A program made the position numbers and the translations under genes. The notes beneath the pieces were generated by a model. It did no database searches, was not told the DNA's origin, and saw only the letters and a list, made by a program, of their open reading frames with translations. A stretch of 64,000 nt of DNA from Sambucus nigra (taxonomy: Eukaryota > Streptophyta > Magnoliopsida > Dipsacales > Adoxaceae), in assembly GCA_949130495.1 (NCBI GenBank), contig OX422213.1, forward strand, positions 208,027,160-208,091,159, read 5' to 3'. Position 1 is the first letter of the stretch; the number at the start of each line of letters is the position of its first letter. Positions 56,437 to 64,000 of the stretch are shown here, piece by piece.

Positions 56437-58303
56437 AATTTGTTTGATTATGTGAACATACCCGTTCTTCGCTTTGAAACTATCAGATGGGGTTTGTGTT
56501 GGATGTTGTGACTGCATACTGTGTATCTAATTATTGACGTGGGATGTCGAGAGTACTTATGTTTTGATCATGCGCTCAGTTGATCTAGACTTCATGAGGA
56601 GAGAGGTTGATGAACTGTCCATCAGTGATGTCTTGGTATGGAGCAACCTGAGAGTTGCGACTTCATATCAATTCCCAATTTTTATGGGTGTGCATTGATT
56701 TAGTTTAAATTCGTTATGTGAAGGACTCTTACCGACTTTCCGATAGAATCACAAGAAGATCCCTTGAGCGTATATGCCTTAATGTGGTTGGAATGAAACT
56801 TATACATGTATATTATATTAGTCCGGTGATGGAGACTTTCATTTAAATCCTTTGTCGCATTTATGCGTGCTTTATGATACCGTGCATATCTTATCTTTCA
56901 GGTGACATGAGTGGGAGTTGGTATGGATTCGTATTTTGTACATACGCTATAGCTTAGAGACAAACATGTTTAATTAAAGATAGTAAGATAAATTAAAATT
57001 TTACGTTATAAGATCATGAGGACCTAAATAAGTAAAAGGTTGGGTATTAGGCTATATTTTTTCATTTGTAGTTAGTTACATCCCTATTACATTCGCTTAT
57101 TAGTCTAGAGATAGATACCTTTAGTATAGTTTATGCCTAGGGTTCATACATGCTTGTAGTACTTTCACTAGATAAGATGTGAGGTATTCATTGCATGTGA
57201 GTGTAGGATGGTTACATGTTTATTGTAAATGAGTCACATGATTTACATTATTGATATTAGAGATATTTCTTGCAACTTTTGGGCTCTGACCCAAATTTAT
57301 AAATGTTTCTACCCCCCATAGGTATTATTATTGTTATATAAAGGTTTATTAAGGATGTGCATTCAGGATTACATTTTTGGAGATTCATGTGCGTTCATGA
57401 TTATAATTTTGGAGATTCAATTATCAGCCTTAGAGTTGGAGTACCGCTTCATCTCAATTTTCATTGTATTAAGGAGTCTGATTCAGAGATGGTTACAGTT
57501 TTATTTCTTTTATTTCAGTTGGGAGAATTGTAATAATATATTTTTATATTAGTGGATTCGTTTTTTATTGGAGTTTTCATTGATTATAGTACAGTCATTC
57601 TTATTGGCATCCTTGATTAATTTTTCTTTTGTGGATTTTTTATTTATTTATTGTTTTATGCTTATGTTGACGCTAAGAATGATATAAATCGCATACCACT
57701 CCCTGTGATCGTCATTTCATCCTGATCAATTGGGCGTTGGAAATCGAGGATTTTATATTAACTTAATGCTGGAGGGAGATATGTTTTTATTATTATGGAA
57801 GAATGTAATGATATTTTTATACATTTTAAACTTGGTAGGTTTAATCCTGTTTATGGAATTATTTTTACAAGTCCCATAATGCAAGCACTATCTCAGACTT
57901 GAGCATCCTTAGTTGGATGACTTCTCGAGAATTAAGTTATATTCATCTTTCATAGGACACAGGTGTCGAGTGTGGAACTCACTTTCATTACAATATTTAT
58001 TCTCTTTCATTTATTTAGATAGCTTTTTATGTTATTCAGTTTTATTCGAATTAGAGATTGTTTGATACTTATTTTTATACAGAGATTGGAGATCTTTTTA
58101 GTATGAGTTAAGTTATTCTAGTGGTTGGATACATTTGGATGGTATTAGAGATGTTTATTTATCATTATGTTATTTAACATTGTCATTTATTATATCATTT
58201 TCATTTTATCTCGGTCATTATTAAAATGTTATTAATTATTTTACTTTCTTATTATTTGTATTTAAAACTCATCAATATACTTATGGATTTTACGGGGGTA
58301 TCA

Positions 58304-58579
58304 TAGTAAGTCTCTGCAGATTGGACCACAAAAAACACGTTTTAATGATAAAGGAGAAATTACTATTTTCAATCTTCTGATTTGCTAAGTAGACTAGGTA
58401 TTGGTTCTTCTAATGTTCTGACTGTTTGATGATCTAACACTTACCTTTTGGCTATTTCCATGCCACCTAAGGTTTAACCATTATTTAACTAACACAGGTT
58501 GTACATGAGAGATCCCATTCTTCTTAACTTTCAGGATAAAAAAAGACAAGTCTCTATGAGTAACCTATATAACACCATT
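58304..58579. other. Nothing recognised
   Basis: AT-rich DNA between the Tekay-like LTR and the Copia gag scrap. Confidence 0.4.
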
Positions 58580-59116
58580 TTACTTGATAATATTATTTGC
58601 ATCATGGAGTTATTTAAGTACTGTGAAAAAGAGTAGTCAAATTTGGTCATGGAATAATTTAGGTGAAACTGCTTAAAGTACTCCAAGAGTAGTTGGAGCA
58701 CAAAATTGATTTGGGTTTCTCCACTAATTTCAAATCCAAGGCATCAAGTTCCCCAATGATGGGCATCATTTTTTGAACATGGTCCCTAATGGATGTAGCA
58801 TCGACCATCTTTGTGTTTACCAGCCTTGCCATAGATTGCAATCTTGCATCACGATTTTAGTCCTCAAACATATCCCAAAGTTCCAGAATCATGTCAAAAG
58901 CACTTTCCTTATTTTAATGCTAGTGTTGTAATACATTAGTCCTACATGCCAATATGTAGCAATGAGTCATCCTATCACTTTCTACCACTTTTGGTAAGAC
59001 CAGATATCCGACTCGAATATATCCTTACCAGGCTTGATAGGGCATGGTTCAATTTTTTTATAATCCCCAGTAATGAGGACAATGTCCAAGTTACTTTTTT
59101 AGTCAATGAAATTCAT
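58580..59116 (-). pseudogene. Copia gag fragment (UBN2 type), minus strand
   Basis: Start M-N-F-I-D then a stop (in place of the usual Trp) then N-L-D-I-V-L at 59116-59074. Later blocks are W-S-Y-Q-K-W (near 59000), M-V-D-A-T-S-I-R-D-H-V-Q-K-M-M (58812-58768), L-G-F-E-I-S-G-E-T-Q (58743-58714), and F-K-Q-F-H-L-N-Y-S-M-T-K near 58675-58640. This order is that of a Copia gag different from the Sirevirus-like copies. Many in-frame stops, no CCHC and no pol. Confidence 0.75.
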
Positions 59117-60885
59117 TTTATTTAATTTTTTTTCCTTTAAGATCAAAGCAAGTTGGTTGAAAGTTTAGCCCATTTTTGAAATTTGAGAATCATGATTAAA
59201 AAAATTAATTTCCAATTAAATATGGGAGAATTAAACTTTTTATTAAATTTTAATTTAGCATCCTTCTATCGTTAATTAAAATTAATCTCATCGAGCATAA
59301 TTATTCCCTTTGTGAAATGATATTTCTTGTTAGGTTATTAAATCACTTAACCCTTAATTAGTAGACATTACATGTTTTAATTATGTTATCCGAATAGTCC
59401 ACGAAACCTTTATCAAACATAGTTAAATAGTCGACTTCTTTTGGTCCCACAGTTAATCCACTGGGGAATAATATCTTTACTTGTGTTTACGTGTATACCT
59501 TCGATTTGTCTTCAAAATTAAATCTACTCATGTAGAGCTTCCCTGTTAGGGTGATCAAACTCATTCACATTTGATTTCAAAGAACTATCACTCAATAATA
59601 TTATAAATTCTGTGATGCCATGATTAATTCCATTCGTTAGGAAGGAAATTCAACCTAACACGAGAAATTAATCATATAAAAATTTTAAAATACCGATGAG
59701 ACCATGAGGTTTATTTTGAAACTCTTCTCTTACTTACTATTATGAACTAGAGGGCTTTCAAAAAAATATTTATTCAATTTCCAAATTCTGAATTAAATCA
59801 ACAATAATATCTCATTTTCTTGTACATATTTAATTACTAGATCTCATTATTTTAATTTTTCAAAATAAAATTACTTCTAATTAAAAAAATACAGAGACCA
59901 AAATTTAATATGTACCTTAAATTGATTTCATGATTTAATTTAATTTATAACAGTATAAACAAAATTTGATTTTTCAGAATATAGGTGATCTAGGCCCACC
60001 ATATAAATAAATTTATGTTGAATATAATAAGGTGGGTCCCTAATTAATTTAATAATATACACTCAAAATTATCAACATATAAATATCAGATGAAAAAGAT
60101 ATAATCAATCAGAAACACATGCAATGATATGTATAAAAAAATTCCCTTTAATCATGAACACCAATTCTTCCTTGAGTGGAGTCCTTTAATGTCAATAATT
60201 CCTTGAATAATAGTCCATCATGCATGTACGAATTTGAATAAGAGAAGTGAAAATCCTCTAAAATTGACATCTTCCTTGCTCTAACCCGCGGGCGCACCAA
60301 AGAGGACTCGTGGTTGCGCGCCTTGACCCGTGGTTGTTCCAGTCAGGTTACGAGTCATGCCTATTGGGATTGCAATCACGTATGGTAAGGCTGCGATCGT
60401 TGTTGTTGGTGTGTCCTTCTAGTTCATCTTATTTTATAATTAAAACTACGTCATTTTGACTCTTTTTTGCAACTTCAAAAACTCCATCGTTGGTCCACAA
60501 AACTCTAGTATAATGCAATCGAAATTCATGGATTTTCCACCACTATCAAACCTCGTTACAATAGAGGATTAGATAATAATAAATCTATTAAACCCCCTTA
60601 TAAACTCCTCCATACACATCAATTTATTTAATAATTAAAACAACATAATTATTACAACCAAGTCGAATATAGAAAATATAACTACGGTAAAACCACTGTA
60701 AGATCCATGCACATAACATATTAATGTGACCATGGTGTTAAGAGTAATAAGAATCCTATAAAACCTTGTTAGTATAAAAGATACACATTCATTCATATAT
60801 TCTCTAACATGCGAACATATGTTTTTCATGTTAGACAACATGGAACTTTCAAAAAATGATCACTCCCTACTAAAAATCTGATACT
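59117..60885. other. AT-rich DNA, probably leader or old repeat
   Basis: 1.8 kb without recognisable coding sequence. It may hold the leader of the Copia fragment. A worn primer site (ATTTAGTATCAGAT on the minus strand, about 60872-60885) marks its upper edge. Confidence 0.35.
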
Positions 60886-61500
60886 AAATGAAAGAAAACT
60901 TTTCTGTCAAAAAAATTCGATTGATTGTTTTTCATAAATTAAACCAAAGTAACTAGATTTAAAGAATAAATCTTGGATTCAGGTCAAGATACATTTTCGA
61001 ATCTTATAGGTGATTCGATATAGGAGAAATATTTGATGAAGAAGATGATGTTGTTAACTTCCCACCTCTAAATCCTTCCTTAATTATGTAGTATGCCTTA
61101 GATCATTTAATATATTATTTACCGAAGAAAGCTATGTGTGTGGGAATTCCTAAAGATGAAAACTTGGTGAAATAAAAGAAAATTCACTTTCTCTATCCTC
61201 ACACTCTCAAAAAACTGTGAATAGTGCTTGATCTCTCTCTCTCTCTCTCTCTAACCCTTACGAGTGTTAATGCATCTTATATACTTTCCCCAGACCCATA
61301 TATATATATATATATCCACACATGAGTGGGATGGGCCAATTAGGATTTTCAGAGAATTTGGACTTGCTACTTGGTAAATGAACTTTACTAGGGACCCAAG
61401 ACTAATAATTGTATTGACCAACACGATTCCTCGCATTTACTGAATCAACAATTATCTTACGAAGTGATAATACTACCGGATCAAATTTCCCAATTACATT
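60886..61500 (-). repeat. LTR-like segment, minus strand
   Basis: It follows the worn primer site with TCTTTCA as the minus-strand end. A TATA box AGTATATAAGATGC lies near 61280-61267 (minus), followed by a (GA)n leader (61229-61252). The start of the LTR was not found; the limit at 61500 is approximate. Confidence 0.35.
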
Positions 61501-61879
61501 ATCATTATTAACTACTCGAAAGTACTGCACCCTGGATCTTAATGCATCCTTATCACAAATCAATACCGCTTAGGCTTGGCACTCTAGTCACCTAACCTCC
61601 ACAGTGACTTTACAACATTCATGTTTCTAATCCAGTGGACGCTATTTATCATTTTTAACATCTTAATTGGCCTCTCACATCATCACTAATTGACACACAA
61701 GCACCACACTCTAAAAATTACGGTGTCATCACTATCGGTTCGCATACACACTCGCTAATCAGAAGTGCAGAAGACAATGATGACAACATCTAGTCTGACT
61801 AGCCTAAAACCAACACTGATGTTGAAAGATCCACTACCAACCTCACCACGTCAATCTCGAAAGGAACCTTGAACTTAGA

Positions 61880-61891
61880 GCTCTGATACCA
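61880..61891 (-). promoter_or_regulatory. Primer-binding site of the long LTR family L
   Basis: The minus strand reads TGGTATCAGAGC, an exact match to the initiator tRNA-Met primer site, directly after the LTR end. Confidence 0.85.
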
Positions 61892-61892
61892 T

Positions 61893-62294
61893 TTCTAATG
61901 CCTTGGACCGAATTTACCGGTTACCCATGGTCAACCCGGTACGATCTGATCGTTAAGTGTGAAATACAATGAAATAACCTACATAGTGTCACTGGTCCAA
62001 TTTTATTTAATTAATATTTCACTTGTTTAGCATGTGATTTATATTTTAAATTCATCTACATGAGGGATCCGAGGGAAGCGACCCCAGAATCCAAGCATAC
62101 AGAGCTACTAGAGTAAAATAAAAAGAATACTTACCTATACAACACTTTCAAAATACAAAACCACACTCAACCTGCCGTAACAAAGAGGAGGGAATGAGCT
62201 GAATGCCGAGTAGGAAATTACAGCAATGCAATATAGAATTGAATGGTAGAAAGGAGACTCTAACACGTTATATCTATGTGCACATGCAACTACC

Positions 62295-62352
<58 letters not shown>

Positions 62353-64000
62353 TCTTACACGCATGAAATTGTTTTTATTCAAAAAAAGTTGCTTACACGC
62401 ATGAAATTATTTTTATTCAAAAAATGTTGCTTACACCAATTAATTCACCTTAATCCCGTAAAATAAATTCCCTTTTACTTGTCTTGACAGTTATTTCTTG
62501 ATTTAACACACCTGATTAAATATTTTAAACAATATCCCTTACTTTAGGAAAAATCATTTCTTATACCAACATTTACTTATTTCTCATGCCAAATTTATCT
62601 TAGTATTTTCATTGAAAATCTCCTCTTATCACACACAAACACCGTGTTAGAAAATACTTATTTTTCTTTGAAAACCTTTAGTAAATTCACTCATGGATCC
62701 ATTATGGGTTAAGCCTCTTTAGGTTTCTTAACTACCCATTTAATCCATTCACTTTACCATTCCTTTACTTCATGGACATTAATCAATTTTCATTTTACTT
62801 GTCCACTTTATCCTTTACCGGAACATTTATTAATTCATTGAAGTAAGGCTGTCTTTTCACATATTTACCACACAACCCATTTCTTTACATGTTCCATTTT
62901 TATGCTCTTTTTCTCAGAATCTTCCAATATTTGCATACTTTAATGGGCTCCACACCACCGGCTATGATGCCATATTCTCTAGCCAATTATTTTAGATCTT
63001 TAACCTTAGGGATTTGGGACCTCCTTAATTATCCCGGGGTCATCGAAGTCCATAATGTGTTTTAACATTTTCAAAAATGTCCACATTGTTTAACTTTTCC
63101 TTTTCCCGGTCGAGGCCAAAATAAGGGTTTGACCTCAACTTGTGTTACACTTTAAAACCATAATTTCTTGTCATTTTTACTCTTATATTGATTTTATCCC
63201 AAAATCATATTTATTTAGGACCATTTTGTGTAACACATTTTTCAACATTTTCATTTCATAAGAACGTTCCACTTTACATAAAATTTCTATTTTACCCATT
63301 TTTTTTCAAACTCGTCTTTTCCACCATTTTCACAAGTGTTGTTCCCCAAAATATTATTAAGTTATTCACACTAACTTCTTATGTATTTTTAACTCATTAA
63401 CACTTATTTAACACCACTAACTAACCTTATTCTCAAGTTGAAATAATATTTATTTCATCACTTTCTTTCTCTAAGAAATCATTGGACATTTAAAGACTAC
63501 TTTATAATAAAAACACCATTTCCTTCATTAATATATGTGGTCTTAAAACCAAACACTTACCTCATTTTTAATCACCTTTTCCACACACTTTAAGGGATAA
63601 GATTTCTAAATTCTTTATGTCATGTTTAAACCCAATAAAACCCTCATTAAACTTGTTTATATGGTCAACATCAAATACTACAAGTTTATATGCATGAGAA
63701 TATGGATTTTAAGTCCAAAAATCATATCAAATGGATCTAACATGTGATTTACTCTTGAAATTTCATAATGTTTGCACAAACATACTTTTCAAGGTAAAAT
63801 AAATTTGTGTTTCTTCAAAACTTGAATAAAATGTCAGTTTATATAAAATCATAATTTTTCACAACAAAACTTTGAAACATTTATTCATAAAATATTCCCA
63901 ATTAAAATAAGCATTCTTTTAACATTTTATTCCATAAAAATATTTAATACCAAGTTTTCTTGAGATATATCATTTTTCTCAACACCATTGAAATCCTTTA
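61893..64000 (-). repeat. 3' part of a family L long LTR (5' LTR, continues off the window)
   Basis: Lies next to the primer site at 61880-61891. From 63345 on it aligns with 7413-8060. A (CA)n(TA)n microsatellite lies at 62297-62350. Between 61893 and 63344 it shows the stretch of the LTR that is missing at 7413. No coding capacity. Confidence 0.65.
62297..62350. repeat. (AC)n(AT)n microsatellite
   Basis: AC units 62297-62335 then AT units to about 62350. A partly repeated TTACACGCATGAAATT...TTTTTATTCAAAAAA stretch follows, twice, at 62355-62425. Confidence 0.9.

Larger units (their letters stand above)
51112..58303 (+). repeat. Long 3' LTR of the Tekay/Del-like element, with Helitron inside
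   Basis: Begins TATAATACCCCGTATTTTTGG (TG worn to TA). It contains a leader-like block with AAAAAACCCTAGCAGCC at 51620-51637. The end is tentatively the ACGGGGGTATCA at 58292-58303. Without the Helitron the LTR would be near 3.7 kb. No primer site follows, consistent with a 3' LTR. The 3' limit is the weakest part of this call. Confidence 0.45.

Noticed and set aside
56329..56517. Open frame rich in Cys-Val and Ile-Tyr repeats
   Set aside because: It is a translation of the AC/AT/GT microsatellite.
62135..62466. Open frames with Thr-His or Val-Cys repeats on both strands
   Set aside because: They arise from the (AC)n microsatellite.

Overview
This window reads as intergenic DNA from a large, repeat-rich flowering-plant genome, most likely a eudicot. 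It is AT-rich, has no recognisable host gene, no tRNA or rRNA gene and no bacterial-type operon. Nearly every stretch that can be assigned belongs to plant LTR retrotransposons, with one Helitron end and many microsatellites. Almost all coding traces are pseudogenes. The lineage evidence is a Copia/Sirevirus-like gag with an initiator-tRNA-Met primer site, Gypsy/Tat-like gag-pol with two RNase H domains, and Tekay/Del-like LTR ends.

Layout. 1-7412: minus-strand tandem array (LTR-internal-LTR-internal) of a pol-less Sirevirus-like element, copies A and B, abutting or inserted in a very long LTR (7413-11302). 11308-12000: start of another LTR. 12882-18028: plus-strand Sirevirus-like copy C, whose 5' end carries a head-to-head inverted LTR. 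18949-20745: truncated Tat-like LTR and gag. 20746-31649: older minus-strand element U with a roughly 3 kb LTR and an unrecognised gag-like reading frame, split by complete Sirevirus-like copy D (21842-26676, target duplication ATGGT). 32004-32857: probable solo LTR. 33200-36688: minus-strand Tat-like debris. 36689-48873: full-length but dead Tat-type Gypsy element with gag, protease, RT, two RNase H domains, integrase, a minisatellite of about 107 bp and an antisense accessory gene. 48874-58303: 3' end and long LTR of a Tekay/Del-like element containing a Helitron that ends at 56190. 58580-59116: minus-strand Copia gag scrap. 60886-61500: LTR-like DNA. 61893-64000: the 3' part of the same long LTR family seen at 7413, with its primer site.

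How the parts relate. The four Sirevirus-like copies share LTR ends, leader, 3' region and polypurine tracts but have no protease, integrase or reverse transcriptase, so they must have been moved by proteins from an autonomous relative elsewhere. Two gag forms exist: A/B keep an N-terminal UBN2-type domain and two zinc knuckles; C/D lack the first knuckle and UBN2 part but keep a coiled coil and the second knuckle. C and D also have three primer-binding sites in a row. The Tat element once encoded everything for its own movement but is now full of stops and frameshifts, including loss of the protease catalytic Asp. I found no new immune, toxin or metabolic system. The most unusual signals are structural: triplicated primer sites, the inverted LTR pair flanked by a 12-bp repeat, short palindrome clusters upstream of the LTR TATA boxes, and the unidentified element U.
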